Shown here: in pieces, positions 1 through 11,325 of the stretch
How positions within the stretch are numbered: position 1 is the first letter of the stretch
Layout of the letters: every line of letters starts with the position of its first letter
DNA from: Quercus robur
Lineage: Eukaryota; Streptophyta; Magnoliopsida; Fagales; Fagaceae
Reading direction: 5' to 3'
DNA: 64,000 nt
Assembly (NCBI RefSeq): GCF_932294415.1
Contig: NC_065543.1
Location: forward strand, 43,422,277 to 43,486,276
Program-made: the position numbers and the translations under genes
The notes under the pieces: generated by a model
What the model saw: the letters and a program-made list of their open reading frames with translations, nothing else
Database searches by the model: none
Told to the model about the DNA's origin: nothing

Positions 1-1342
1 ATAACCTATATATTAGAAGTTATATATATATATATACAAGTTACTGATTTGATTGGAAGGGGAAAAAAAAGATCAGAACACTCAATCTCATATTCAAATA
101 TTATTATATTATTAATACTCCTTAAACCTTTTTTTTTTCTTAATGACTAAGAGAACTTTTATTATAGAGAAAACAACACTAGAACAGCCTAGATCCCTTC
201 TTAAGAATTACATTAATGATACTTTGAGATTGAGTACATATCGAGGTTTTCAGGTGATCACCAATGATAGTGTTGAATTTGTAGTGTCTTGTGTATGTTG
301 ACTTGTTCAAACATGTTGTCATAGGAAATGGCATTAATTCTAAAGATGCATCGCTATGGTAAGAAGAGCCAAAGTCATTATAAACTAACTACTACTTCCT
401 TTTTGAGGCCAAAGTCTTACAAATAAAACCAAAATAAAAGATAAAAAAATGGCATCGATCTCAAGAAAAATTAAAATGGTTGATTAAAATGATTTTTTTA
501 ATGTCATTTAAATCTTTTATTTTAAAGAATTTTAATTTATAACGTTTACTTTCAATAATAATTTTGTATCATTAGAGTAGATACTATTTAGTTTTTGGTT
601 TACGTGAAAATTAAACCCAAATTTATCATTCAACTATTAAAATTTTTACCAATTAAATTATTTGAAACCCACGTTCAATTCATTTCTGGCAAGAACCCAG
701 ATGGTAAAATAAAATGATAATTTAGAGTGAAATTGCCACTTGATGCAAAGAAAAAGCCAAAAAAAGGGGCTCTGAGGCTATGAATGCCTTTGCCAGAGGT
801 TTACGCATGGCAACAAAGCAAGTATTTGCTTAAATGAGTAGTCTAGCGTTTGGGATTTTTGTTAAAAAATGATACCCTCCAAATTTAAAAAACGAAGCTT
901 TAAAATGCATTTATAGCATATTTTTATTAATGTCAGGGGAATCTGTAATTCTAATATTAAAAACTCCGCCGCAGAGGCTGAGATTAATTAGTAAATCAAA
1001 AATATATAAATGCCGGCATGGCTGGACCCAAATAGTACGTGCCTTGGAAAGGTAACGTAATAGACAGGTGTCTCCCTCTCTCTCTCACGGAAGTTTAGCC
1101 TTAAAATTGGATTACGTTGTTTTTTTTTTTTTTTTTTTTTTTTTGAGGGGGAAAATTGGATTACGCCTTGGTAGTAAATTTTGACAAATTTATTTTTAGG
1201 TTACGTCTTCTTTTTATATACTTCATACTTGCAAAATGTTTAAAAAATTAAAAATTTATAGTTATGTTATCAATAAACTGTTTAAATTATAAATTTTTGT
1301 AATCTAAAATTATGCATAAAATATAAGTTTATAAATTATATA
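1..1342. other. AT-rich intergenic DNA
   Basis: No coding region is supported here. The stretch is AT-rich with a long poly-T run near 1119-1144. From about 1150 to 1347 it is the inverted partner of sequence lying to the right of element A (about 7300-7510). I see no promoter or RNA gene in the rest. Confidence 0.6.
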
Positions 1343-1347
1343 GTAAA

Positions 1348-1965
1348 TGTGGGGCTCGACAACAATTGGGCCAGATCCACCTGTTCACAGGAAGACTTAA
1401 GGCCCAAGCCGAAGAAGATAGTATTCCAAGCCCAATAGCGCAAAGCACCAATGGGCCAGAAAAGCCGCCGAGGAGGGTACAGCCCCCGGATGGCCCAGAG
1501 CTACACTAAGGAAAGGGGCAAAAGCGGCATAGGGATAATCTTGTAAGAAATCTAAAATATCTAGGAAAGGCTGCCCATACTACCTGCCCTAGACAGAGTT
1601 TTGTCTCTCACAGAGTCGTGTTTCTTTAGCCCACTCAACCACTCCCAACAACTCGGGTCCGAAACTGATGGGACAAGTATCAGTCTTGGAAAGTTCGGCC
1701 CTACACGTGGACGAAGGAAATTGAATGCACGCTAATATAAAAGGAAAATATGCAACCTAAAGGAGAGAGCTCCTCCAGTCCCACTAAAAGAAAAAGAGGT
1801 TTCAGAGGCAAATATACTGGAACCATGCATAAATATCTTAACAAAAACACAGTCGGGTAAACATGGCTTAGCCTTTCGATCCCACTCTCTACAAATGATA
1901 TTGTACGGGCCCATTTACGTGCGAACCCAACTCAACGGCGGTTTAACGCGAATCGTGTGCCTACA
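1348..1965 (+). repeat. 5' LTR of element A
   Basis: 618 bp, TG...CA termini, aligned over its full length without indels to 6556-7173. A TATA-like TATAAAAG lies at 1736-1743 and is a plausible promoter for the genomic RNA. The right boundary is set by the PBS that starts two bases later. Confidence 0.93.
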
Positions 1966-1967
1966 AT

Positions 1968-1985
1968 TGGCGCCGTCTGTGGGGA
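1968..1985 (+). other. Primer-binding site of element A
   Basis: TGGCGCCGTCTGTGGGGA begins two bases after the LTR. The TGGCGCC start is the usual complement of a tRNA 3' end in plant Ty3/gypsy elements. Element C has the same 18-mer on its own strand and element B differs slightly (TGGCGCCGTCTATGGGAA). Confidence 0.85.
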
Positions 1986-2218
1986 GGCTTGCGTGTTAGC
2001 TCGAGCGGTGGCGAGGTTGAGCTTCTATCGAACAAGGGACTATGAGGATGCCTGTATTACCGGCGACACCTGGTTGCTATTCCAACATAGGCTCCCACTA
2101 GGGGCTACGTTCCACGGTGTCAACGACATGGGCAAGCCTAGGGGCTTCAAACATCAGGCCGACTTCCTCCACCTTATTCGAGGAGCTAAACCTTCGGAAT
2201 AATAAGCGAGTAAAGAAG

Positions 2219-3430
2219 CATACAAGTTTTGGACAGAACCAAGGCCTTGCATGGTCCTCGGACCCAAGCCTCTGGGGAAACCAACTACTTAAAAAGAATC
2301 ATACAAGTTTTGGACAGAACCAAGGCCTTGCATGGTCCTCGGACCCAAGCCTCTGGGGAAACCAACTACTTAAAAAGAATCATACAAGTTTTGGACAGAA
2401 CCAAGGTCTTGCATGGTCCTCGGACCCAAGCCTCTGGGGAAACCAACTACTTAAAAAGAAGCATACAAGTTTTGGACAGAACCAATGCCTTGCATGGTCC
2501 TCGGACCCAAGCCTCTGGGGAAACCAACTACTTAAAAAGAATCATACAAGTTTTGGACAGAACCAAGGCCTTGCATGGTCCTCGGACCCAAGCCTCTGGG
2601 GAAACCAACTACTTAAAAAGAATCATACAAGTTTTGGACAGAACCAAGGCCTTGCATGGTCCTCGGACCCAAGCCTCTGGGGAAACCAACTACTTAAAAA
2701 GAAGCATACAAGTTTTGGACAGAACCAAGGCCTTGCATGGTCCTCGGACCCAAGCCTCTGGGGAAACCAACTACTTAAAAAGAAGCATACAAGTTTTGGA
2801 CAGAACCAAGGCCTTGCATGGTCCTCGGACCCAAGCCTCTGGGGAAACCAACTACTTAAAAAGAAGCATACAAGTTTTGGACAGAACCAAGGCCTTGCAT
2901 GGTCCTCGGACCCAAGCCTCTGGGGAAACCAACTACTTAAAAAGAAGCATACGAGTTTTGGACAGAACCAAGGCCTTGCATGGTCCTCGGACCCAAGCCT
3001 CTGTGGAAACCAACTACTTAAAAAGAATCATACAAGTTTTGGACAGAACCAAGGCCTTGCATGGTCCTCGGACCCAAGCCTCTGGGGAAACCAACTACTT
3101 AAAAAGAAGCATACAAGTTTTGGACAGAACCAAGGCCTTGCATGGTCCTCGGACCCAAGCCTCTGGGGAAACCAACTACTTAAAAAGAATCATACAAGTT
3201 TTGGACAGAACCAAGGCCTTGCATGGTCCTCGGACCCAAGCCTCTGGGGAAACCAACTACGTAAAAAGAATCACGCTAGTTTTGGACAGAACCAAGGCCT
3301 TGCATGGTCCTCGGACCCAAGCCTCTGGGGAAACCAACTACTTAAAAAGAAAAACAAAAAATGTTGGACAGAACCAAGGCATTGCATGGTCCTCGGACTC
3401 AAGCCTATGGGGAAACCAAGTACACAAAAG
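2219..3430 (+). repeat. 81-bp tandem array 1 of element A
   Basis: Fourteen near-identical 81-bp units plus one degenerate unit start soon after the PBS. Each holds the core CATGGTCCTCGGACC, flanked by imperfectly complementary arms (AAGGCCTTG and CAAGCCT) that can fold into a hairpin. Because 81 is a multiple of three, two frames stay open through the array and give repetitive 27-residue translations. I regard these as by-products and not proteins. The same core, in the same orientation relative to the element, is found in the arrays of B and C. Confidence 0.92.
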
Positions 3431-3699
3431 CGCCATCGGAGTTCCCTAACTCCCAGTCGATTGCTCGGATGGATTATTTATAAATCATCAGCCTTGGACG
3501 ATATTCACACGCTTATCACAGAATATCCAACTGATATCCCGGTTAGTTTCTTAAGTCTGATTTATTACAAATTATCGATATAATGCCTGATAGTGCTGAC
3601 AGATGAGAGTTGATTAGATTATGCTTCAAAGTAGTTTTATCACAAATATTCTCAAAGCAACACATACATAGAGCACATTCGTTCACAAAGTTGTGTTGC

Positions 3700-4400
3700 C
3701 CATTAGATCAACACTTAAAACATGTAAATCAATTTCCATTTTTATTACGATGAAGAAATAGTACAGTGTACAAATGAAAAGCTGGAATCAGCCTACGTCA
3801 AAGCTTACTACATAAGCAAGAAAAAGAAAAATACAAGAAAGCTGGAGAAAGCCAAGGAGGTATGTCGGAGGAAAGGTTGGCTACAGCTCCGAGACCTTAT
3901 TCTTCCCCCGCACCCTTACCTGCCCATAACTCAGGCAGCCAAAGAGACCCAACTTGAACCTGACACCGTTGAAGAAAAGGTGCAGGGAGTTGGAGGTGGT
4001 GGGCCTTTCTCTAAATATACGCCTGCCGCAAAGCAGATGCGCTGATGGAGGAAAATCTTTCTTCTGCCATACCAAAGTGTTGGCATGAACAGAGCCTGCT
4101 TCGGATTTTGACTAAAAGAGGGAGAGACGCCGTTCTCCCTCGGTGGAGATGGAGTACTCTCCTGAACTTGTGCTTCCTGTGCCCATACCATACTGTTATA
4201 AGCCTCATGAAGACACGGCGCTTCTGCGGCGGAGACAGTTCTTTCTTCCCAACCCCCACTTTCAACATGTTATGCCAAGAAAGGAGAACTCCGGATATGG
4301 AAGCTGTGAGGTGGGAGGAAATCTGAAGGATTTGTGCGTATATAAAGCAACTTTCTCTCCTTCCCATTTATTGGAAAAGACAAGGTGATGGCAGTCAACT
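3700..4400 (-). other. Antisense module 1 of element A (degenerate ORF and TATA)
   Basis: On the minus strand a TATA-like TTTATATA lies near 4340. Downstream, around 4250-3880, is an open stretch whose translation resembles that of module 2. Both contain a QKR(R/H)V stretch and a later L(V/A)KIRSR stretch, spaced similarly. I do not recognise a protein family. The module lies between array 1 and array 2. It is probably a degenerate antisense transcription unit like the aORFs of B and C, though its protein is not visibly related to them. Confidence 0.45.
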
Positions 4401-4705
4401 CACGTGGCGTCCCAAGAAACGCTACAGACAAAACAGTCCTGGCTCAACTTCCAACATCAACTGCAACCACAAGATTAAAGAGCCTCGTAAAGGCGCACCT
4501 CGGTCACCGTGACATCAGAGAGTACCACGTGGCCAGAAGTTGCAGAAATATCTCTTGATTCAGGGGCTAGGTGGATTCGCGGCCCCGGGCCCGCTTTGTG
4601 TAAAGGCCCAGGTACTGTGGCCGACGCCGGGCAATGGCCATGGCCGAGGACAACCCCTGTTTGGCCCCTCGAGAAGTGCTCAAAGAAAGGGAAAATCTGA
4701 ACCTA

Positions 4706-5130
4706 AGTCTTGGACAGAACCTAAGGCTTGCATGATCCTCGGACTCAAGCTAAAAGGGAAAACCAAGTACTGATGCAGACATAAGTCTTGGACAGAACCT
4801 AAGGCTTGCATGACCCTCGGACTCAAGCTAAAAGGGAAAACCAAGTACTGATGCAGACATTGGTCTTGGACAGAACCTAAGGCTTGCATGATCCTCGGAC
4901 TCAAGCTAAAAGGGAAAACCAAGTACTGATGCAGACATTGGTCTCGGACAGAACCTAAGGCTCGCGTGGTCCTCGGACTCAAGCTAAAGGGGAAAACCAA
5001 GTACCGATAAAGACACAAGTCTCGGACTCAAGCCTAAGGGAAAAGTCAAGTGCATAAGATAAAACGCATAAGTCCTAAGTAAAACCCAGGTTTTGCAAAG
5101 TCCTCGGACTCAGGCTTCCTGGGAAATCAA
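4706..5130 (+). repeat. 78-bp tandem array 2 of element A
   Basis: Units begin GTCTYGGA at 4707, 4785, 4863, 4941 and 5019, exactly 78 bp apart, with a degraded unit to about 5130. The unit core is GCATGATCCTCGGACTCAAG. It is homologous to array 1, but three bases shorter per unit, and also homologous to the 81-bp units of B and C. It can form a stem between AGGCTTG and CAAGCT, with one G-T pair. Confidence 0.88.
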
Positions 5131-5499
5131 CTGCCCGAATGAAGAAATTGCTCGGCTTAAATACTGGAAAAGGCTAAGGCTCGCATATCATGGAGATGGC
5201 AGAACAACCTAATGATCGTCAACCTAAGGAGGCCATTCATCCGGTGGGTAACATGTCCTCGGATAACTACTTCTTACACCTTATCGAGCATTTAATACTC
5301 GTCACGGCTAATTTTAAGATAAGTCTCATTCCTTACTGGTCGGACTGTTATATTGAATAATAATTTTGTTAAAGTTATCGTGGCATCTTTTTATCAACGA
5401 TTACTTTGGCCTTAGTTATTATTGATTCAAATGCTATACTATTATGCCGAGCAGCGCTTTCACATTTGTTAGAATATATAAATAAGACATACGAAATAG

Positions 5500-6350
5500 A
5501 GTAACAGTAACTTTTATTGATATGAAAAATTATTATTACAACGTACAAGGAAGGGCTTACACAAGCCTATATAAAAAATGAACTGCTAAGACAGTAACCA
5601 CATCCGTAATACAAATAAGTGAACCATCAGGTGTCTTCTGAACTCGCCTTCAAAGTCTCTCTGAAATCTATACCTCAGTACTGCTCATATCAGGAGAAGA
5701 ACCTTATACAAAAATAATGAAGGACAAGGAAGAAGAATTGGAACACATGGAAGCACTTCAGCAAGCTCTTGTCACTGAAGAAAGCAAGGGAAAAAGAAGA
5801 TGGAGGACATGAGTAGGAAGGAGGAGAAGAAGAGGGAAGCAATGAAAAGAAAGTAAAAGGAGCAAAAGGGAGAAGGGGAGCCATATTAGGTATGCTCATG
5901 AGAGAGCGGATGGAGATGACAAGGCAAGTTTTCGACTCAGTCACACCAGAAATGGGGTATGACGAGTCCCTGCTTCGGATTTTGGCTAAAAGAATGGGGA
6001 GGCGAATCTTGAGCCTCCGCCATCCTTGCCCCGACCGAGCCATCTCAAGTTTTGATAGGACATGACGTTTCTGGGAAAGGAAGGCTTTGTTCATGGCTGA
6101 TTACTGTGGGGGATGTATTATTGAATATTAAGTAACCGGATGGAGGAAGTGAATTCTGAGAAGAGCCTGGGGGAATTCAGATATAAGAGAGTCACCTTTT
6201 GTCCTCTCTCTTTATATAGGGGAAGGGGGGAAGGGTACGTAACGCGCTCTGATATCCCAAGAAGTCCCCAAATAAATGTGCGTCCGTTTCGTTCCTCCAC
6301 GTTATCAGTAACCGCTTGATTTGGGAGACCTCGTAAAAGGAAGATATTAA
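5500..6350 (-). other. Antisense module 2 of element A (ORF and TATA)
   Basis: The minus strand carries a TATA box (CTATATAAAG, 6219-6210) about 340 bp inside the 3' LTR, followed by a 134-codon ORF at 6094-5690. The N-terminal half of the translation resembles module 1. The C-terminal part is a low-complexity S/P/F-rich stretch. The order LTR, PPT, antisense TATA, antisense ORF, tandem array matches elements B and C. Function is unknown, and the ORF may no longer code. Confidence 0.5.
6210..6219 (-). promoter_or_regulatory. Antisense TATA box in element A
   Basis: CTATATAAAG on the minus strand, between the 3' LTR and the antisense ORF. B (8674) and C (21689) have a TATA box in the equivalent place. 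Confidence 0.5.
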
Positions 6351-6540
6351 AGGCACACTACGAACAACCAAACGATATAAACGCATCACGCGCAAATCGA
6401 GGGAAACATCTCGTAGACCGGCGCATTCCTTGGGGAGGTGAAAAGTCGCCGACGTTGATCAAGGGCCGAATTTAATGAGCCGCTATAAATGCTCGGTATT
6501 ATCAAAACCCTCCTATCTAACTAAGGGGTCGGACAGCATG

Positions 6541-6555
6541 GTTTTGAGGGGCTAT
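6541..6555 (+). other. Polypurine tract of element A
   Basis: GTTTTGAGGGGCTAT directly abuts the 3' LTR. Elements B and C have the same TTTTGAGGGGCTAT on their own strand next to their 3' LTRs. Confidence 0.75.
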
Positions 6556-7173
6556 TGTGGGGCCCGACAACAATTGGGCCAGATCCATCTGTTCACAGGA
6601 AGACTTAAGGCCCAAGCCGAAGAAGATAGTATTCCAAGCCCAATAGCGCAAAGCACCAATGGGCCAGAAAAGCCGCCGAGGAGGGTACAGCCCCCGGATG
6701 GCCCAGAGCTACACTAAGGAAAGGGGCAAAAGCGGCATAGGGATAATCTTGTAAGAAATCTAAAATATCTAGGAAAGGCTGCCCATACTACCTGCCCTAG
6801 ACAGAGCTTTGTCTCTCACAGAGTCGTGTTTCTTTAGCCCACTCAACCACTCCCAACAACTCGGGTCCGAAACTGATGGGACAAGTATCAGTCTTGGAAA
6901 GTTCAGCCCTACACGTGGACTAAGGAAATTGAATGCACGCTAATATAAAAGGAAAATATGCAACCTAAAGGAGGGAGCTCCTCCAGTCCCACTAAAAGAA
7001 AAAGAGGTTTCAGAGGCAAATATACTGGAACCATGCATAAATATCTTAACAAAAACACAGCCGGGTAAACATGGCTTAGCCTTTCGATCCCACTCTCTAC
7101 AAATGATATTGTACGGGCCCATTTACGTGCGAACCCAACTCAACGGCGGTTTAACGCAAATCGTGTGCCTACA
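6556..7173 (+). repeat. 3' LTR of element A
   Basis: 618 bp, with about eight substitutions against the 5' LTR. It is followed by the target-site duplication GTAAA at 7174-7178. Confidence 0.93.
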
Positions 7174-7179
7174 GTAAAT

Positions 7180-7560
7180 AATATCTGATTAATACACAAA
7201 AGCTACAACCTTACTTAATAAAATAAACATTACTACATATTTTAAAATTTTAACCTTTGAATTATATGTTCGTTACACTCTTAATACATATGTCGAATTT
7301 TGTGTCAATTGGATATTATTTATTATATGATTTATACGTTTATATTTTAAGCATAATTTTAAACTACAAATATTTACAATTTAAATATCTTATTAATGAC
7401 ATTGCTATTGATCTTTAATTTTTTAGAAATTTTGCAAATATTGAGGATATAAGAAAAAGATGTAATCTAATGGTGGATTTATCAAAATTCGCTCCCAATA
7501 AAAAAATATTGAATAAGGTTGTAATTTAAGGTTATAACCAATTTTGTAACTAATTTTTTT
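7180..7560. repeat. Old dispersed repeat into which element A inserted
   Basis: This AT-rich block resembles 32192-32545, right of element C, over about 350 bp. The shared order is a TTGAATT stretch, an ATTTTGTG.CAAT.GGATATTA stretch and a final ATATAAGAA.AAGATGTAAT stretch. Part of it (about 7300-7510) also matches the reverse complement of 1150-1347. It is therefore an older repeat, perhaps with inverted arms, interrupted by the LTR elements. The family is not identified. Confidence 0.6.
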
Positions 7561-7663
7561 TTAAATGTAAATAAAAACTTATTAAAATGACATTTCAATG
7601 AAAAAATAAAAATATAATTATCTAAAAAATACTTTTATTTTATGATAAAACTTAGATATAATT

Positions 7664-8390
7664 TGTAGGGGCGGTTTTTGGGGCTCAAGCCCAACAGGCA
7701 AGCGATTCTGGCCCAAAAGTCCCTCAACAATGAATTTGTAGAGAGTAGGTTACATAACTAAGTCTTGACAGAGTGAACATAGTTATGAACAAGCCATGCA
7801 ACCATTTGGACGTGGGGATATTCCTCTAAGCTACCTGGGATAACAGTCCGTAGAGCTGTATCCTGTGCTTTGTTTCTCCAACTCCTTTTCTCTTTTTCTC
7901 TGCCTTTTCTCCCTCTCTTCTGCGATACCCTGGCCATGGGGACTTTCTTCTCTTATATAGCATCCTTTCTACGATAATGACCCTACACTTGTTCTGGGCC
8001 TCTACTTGAGTGCCTGTCCCATAAGACATCCTCCTTCTTTTCTGTGAGTTGCACTGGCCAAGATAATTTTGTTCTCCTGTCCTTTCCACATTAATGCGGC
8101 TGGAAAAGTAGCTCCTTGGCATTTAATGCGGCAGTTGTGGTTGCCCCCCCCCCCCGGCGAACGTCATGCACTCTTCCTTGATATTGGATGACCTTTCGTC
8201 ATGTAAAGGGTGTGAATCGGACTACCATTTGGTGCGTCCGAGGAGGTACTCCTCCTCGGACACCCCTAAGCAAGCCCAGCCCATCATGATTGGGCTAGGG
8301 GGTCCTCTGCCCGTGTCCTCGCTTCTTATTGTGGTTGGGCTTAGTACAAGTACTATGGCCCAACGTTGACTGGCGAACTTTACCCCCACA
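7664..8390 (-). repeat. 3' LTR of element B
   Basis: 727 bp, beginning TGTGGGGG on the minus strand and ending CCCTACA. It contains a TATA-like CTATATAAG (minus, about 7960-7952) and an 11-bp perfect hairpin at 8236-8261. It lacks a duplicated 16-bp stretch found in the other LTR. Confidence 0.93.
8234..8263. promoter_or_regulatory. LTR hairpin, left copy of element B
   Basis: GTCCGAGGAGG (8236-8246), loop TACT, CCTCCTCGGAC (8251-8261): a perfect 11-bp inverted repeat. The right LTR copy extends to 13 bp, so a single transition shortened this copy. The arm contains GTCCGAGGA, the same motif as in every unit of the internal array. Confidence 0.7.
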
Positions 8391-8405
8391 ATAGCCCCTC
8401 AAAAT
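8391..8405 (-). other. Polypurine tract of element B
   Basis: ATTTTGAGGGGCTAT on the minus strand, immediately before the 3' LTR. It is nearly identical to the tract in elements A and C. Confidence 0.75.
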
Positions 8406-8673
8406 TCCGGCTTTTCTTCTAGGTCCGAGGAGGAAAGGCGGGATTTTGATACCCACTGGACAGTTCGTGGTGAATTCCTGCTTCACACGTGTAAGGGGGG
8501 GGGTATGCCCTCACGTGCCTCATTAATGCTGAGGGCGTTTAATGACCCGGGGGAAAGTAACTGCAGCTTTTGAGGTTTTACACTCATCCAATCCAACAGT
8601 TGGAGACCGGATCTACGGTGGACAGCATTTCACTTGCTCTAGACGTAAGTGTGTCTGTTCAACTTCTTCCGAG

Positions 8674-8680
8674 TATAAAA
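8674..8680 (+). promoter_or_regulatory. TATA box of the antisense aORF, element B
   Basis: TATAAAA at 8674-8680, about 285 bp inside the LTR boundary and 208 bp upstream of the aORF start codon. Upstream, near 8423, lies another GTCCGAGGAGG motif. C has CTATATAAG in the corresponding place. Confidence 0.6.
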
Positions 8681-8881
8681 GGTTTTGAAGGCGTTCGTAC
8701 CTTACTTTTGACGAACACTCCAATATCTAGAACGTCTCAGAGCTTTCTCTTTCAGTCCGTTCTCACTTCCGCCGCCATTCTCTTGAAGACTCCGTCGAGC
8801 TTCTTACCCGTAAGTGCGCGCTTCTTCTCCGTTATTCTTCATTAATTAAACTGCCTTCAAGTTGTTTTAGGTTTAGAGGGG

Positions 8882-11325
8882 ATGGGTAGGCTTGAGAAAA
8901 TGGTAGATTCTCCGGCCGGTATGGCGGGCTTCAGGGCGAAGTATCGTATTCCACCGGAGGTAGGTTTAGAGTACTGCCATCAGGAGGACATTTTGTTCAA
9001 GAGGAAAACAGGGGAAGTCGCAATTCCAATGATAGCCTTCATGGAAGGAGGAATGACGATTCCAATGGGGAGAATAACTAGGGATTACCTACGTGGTCAT
9101 AGATTGGCCCCCCATTAATGCACCGCAAACCTGTACCGGATCCTGGGGTGTGTCGACGCCCTGAACGATCAGATGAACCTCGGCCTTTCATGGCACGACG
9201 TGGTTCATCTTTATGAATGCCATAAGCTCGGCGACTCATACTATCTAAAATCCAGGACTGACGAAGTGAGGTTAATATCCTGCCTTCCGAAGTCCAGCAA
9301 AGGCCTGAAGGACGACCATTTGATCGTCTCCGGACCATGGCATGACGGCCCTCACTGTCCGACTAGGGCGGGAATGCCAGGTGGGGTGTCGTAGAACTAG
9401 ATTCCGTGGGGAGGACCTTAGTTTTGAGCTCCTCTCCCTCCTTTTTCTTTTTATTTTAAATTTGTTGGTTTGGTTGCATGTCTCCTCGGACTAACATAAA
9501 ACTTTTAACGGCCTTTGCAGACAAGGAGCGAACATCCCCTCGGCTGAGCTCGGTCAACATCCAGGCTCTAAATTACCTCATGAGGTCCGAGATTTTCGTT
9601 AGCGAGGACGGACAACTACGGTCGGCCCCTTTGATTTTGGACTACGTTCCACTCACTCGATCCCTGGTGGAAGCCGGACAAGCTATAAAGGCTGGCAGTC
9701 CGAGATTGGCACGCATTGACGTATCCGTACCAGGGTTTCTCACTGCAACAGACTTGCCTCCTATTCAGTTACCTCCCCAACGCGCCTTTCCCCCAGTAGT
9801 TATCCCGGAGGAAGAGGCTGGTTCATCGCATTCATCCCTAGAGGATCAGATAGACCAGTTTCAATTTACCGAGGAAGGGGAGGCGTTGGTCAGAGTAGTA
9901 GAGCTCTCCGACTCTGTCGCTGATTTAGACCGCGCCTCAGTGGCTCCTGGTACTGGTTTGGTCATCGCACAACCTGATATCAGCGAAGACACAGAAGAAG
10001 AAGAAGGAATGGATCTCCAGCCAAGGACTGGCCTCAGGGGCCTTCTATCTAACAGGTCCAAGGGGCAGACCTCCAAGGACGTCTCGAAGGGACAGACTGC
10101 CCCTAAAGCTCCCGTTCCTCCTCTCCCTCCCTCGTCGGATGCGGCGCTGCAGCCTATGCCTAACTTAAGGCGAAAAAGGCCCGTAGAAAAGACGGAGGAG
10201 GGAGAGATTGCCCGTGAAAAGGCCGGGCCTAAAAAGAAGGGCAAGGAGACGAAAGAGCCCCGAGAGAAGAGGACCAGGTCCACTGAGAGCCGAGACGAGG
10301 CGGCCATTCTTAGGGGACAACGAACATGGTCTCCTCGGATCGAGTTGGACGGCGCCCCAATCCCCTAGGATGCGACCCTATGGGAATCCCAACGAGAGCA
10401 GGCATCATTCTTGGCCGAGGCCCTGCAGCAGCCTCTTCTCTTGCCCCGTGATATGGAGGGTCTCAGAAAGACTCGTCAGCCAGAACTGTTCATGTCACTG
10501 AAGAGGGACATGGCCATGGTAAGTGAAATCTTCTATCTTGTCTCTATACTGTGTACCCTCTTATCGTCATGTTTTAATAGTGTTTTCATTTCCGTCCGAG
10601 CACAGGTCACTCAACAAATTTATGTTGCTGAGGAGTGGGCCAAGAAGGCTCGTGAGGACATGCATAGGGAGGCTCAGTCCCGTTCAGCAGCTGAGAGGGC
10701 CGCTGGCGATCTCAAACGAGATTTTGATCGTCAGAGTAATGAACTAAAGGAGGTGAAGAAGGCTAATGCGAGTGCAGAAGCTGGCCTCAAAAATGCTGAA
10801 AAGCAAGCTGATAAGCTGCGCAAACAGCTCCGCCAATCTGAGGAGAAGCTGACAGCGGAGCAACAGGCGGTTTCAGAGCTTAAGGCTGAGCTTGCAAGGA
10901 CGAAAGAGGAAGCTCGCTTGTCCAGGGAAGCTGCCGAGAAGGCCGTGGCGGCTTCATATGAACGTGGAGTCCACGATACTGAGGAGAGACTGGCCGAGGA
11001 AGTTGCCACCGTCTGCAGGGAATACGTCACCATGTCCTGGGGTGTAGCCCTGGATTGGGCAGCCGTCCCAGCAGATTCTGATCTCAAGAAAGCTGAGAAC
11101 ATCTTTTTCCCGGAGGAGATACGCGAGGTTCCTGACGAGGTCGCCTCTACTGAGCCTCCTCCAACAGACTCCTCTGTTCCCGAGGCTGGGGGCACGGAGC
11201 AAGCCACGCAGGGCCAGTCACCCGAGGACAGTCTTCGCATCAACGAGATTCTTGCACAGGCCCAGGAGATTGCCCCGGAGAACCCAGCAGCGGATGATCA
11301 GCCTGCTCCGACTCAGGGCTCTTAG
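8882..11325 (+). pseudogene. Antisense aORF of element B (three exons, two stops)
   Basis: Exons 8882-9380, 9521-10518 and 10606-11325 join in frame into about 738 codons with GT-AG introns at both junctions. Element C has introns at the same codons. Start ATG follows the TATA box by 208 bp. The N-terminal 165 residues (KYRIPPEVGL, IPMIAFMEGGMTIPMGRITR, LSWHDVVHLYECHKL) resemble the 'putative gypsy type transposon' domain (Transposase_28-like). The middle is acidic and S/P/K-rich with basic clusters, and about 140 residues near the C-terminus form a coiled coil rich in A, E, K and Q. The gene is convergent with gag-pol. Two in-frame stops (TAA at 9116, TAG at 10366) break it. The first is a glutamine codon in C, so the ancestor was open there. 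Molecular function is unknown. Confidence 0.75.

Larger units (their letters stand above)
1348..7173 (+). mobile_element. Element A: non-autonomous LTR retrotransposon without gag-pol
   Basis: Two 618-bp LTRs (1348-1965 and 6556-7173) begin TGTGGGG and end CCTACA. They are flanked by the 5-bp target-site duplication GTAAA (1343-1347 and 7174-7178). A primer-binding site follows the 5' LTR and a polypurine tract (TTTTGAGGGGCTAT) precedes the 3' LTR. The 4.6-kb interior has no gag, protease, RT, RNase H or integrase. It holds two tandem arrays and two related antisense modules instead. By eye the LTRs differ at about eight positions in 618 bp, so the insertion is fairly young. Its ends, PBS and PPT match elements B and C, which could supply the missing proteins. 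It is a LARD-like, pol-less member of that lineage. The trans-mobilisation is inference. Confidence 0.93.

Noticed and set aside
2219-3430. CRISPR-like array
   Set aside because: Units are head-to-tail without unique spacers, and this is a plant LTR element.
2117-3583. A 488-codon plus-strand ORF of 27-residue repeats
   Set aside because: It follows from the 81-bp period, a multiple of three. A second frame is equally open, and the same array in C is full of stops.
8166-8369. Short ORFs in the LTRs of B (8166-8369 and 18052-18291)
   Set aside because: They lie inside the LTR copies, carry no domain and cross the LTR hairpin.
9861-10307. Minus-strand ORFs opposite the aORF exons (9861-10307, 10731-11243)
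   Set aside because: These are shadows of the aORF with serine-rich composition due to the codon use of the sense strand.
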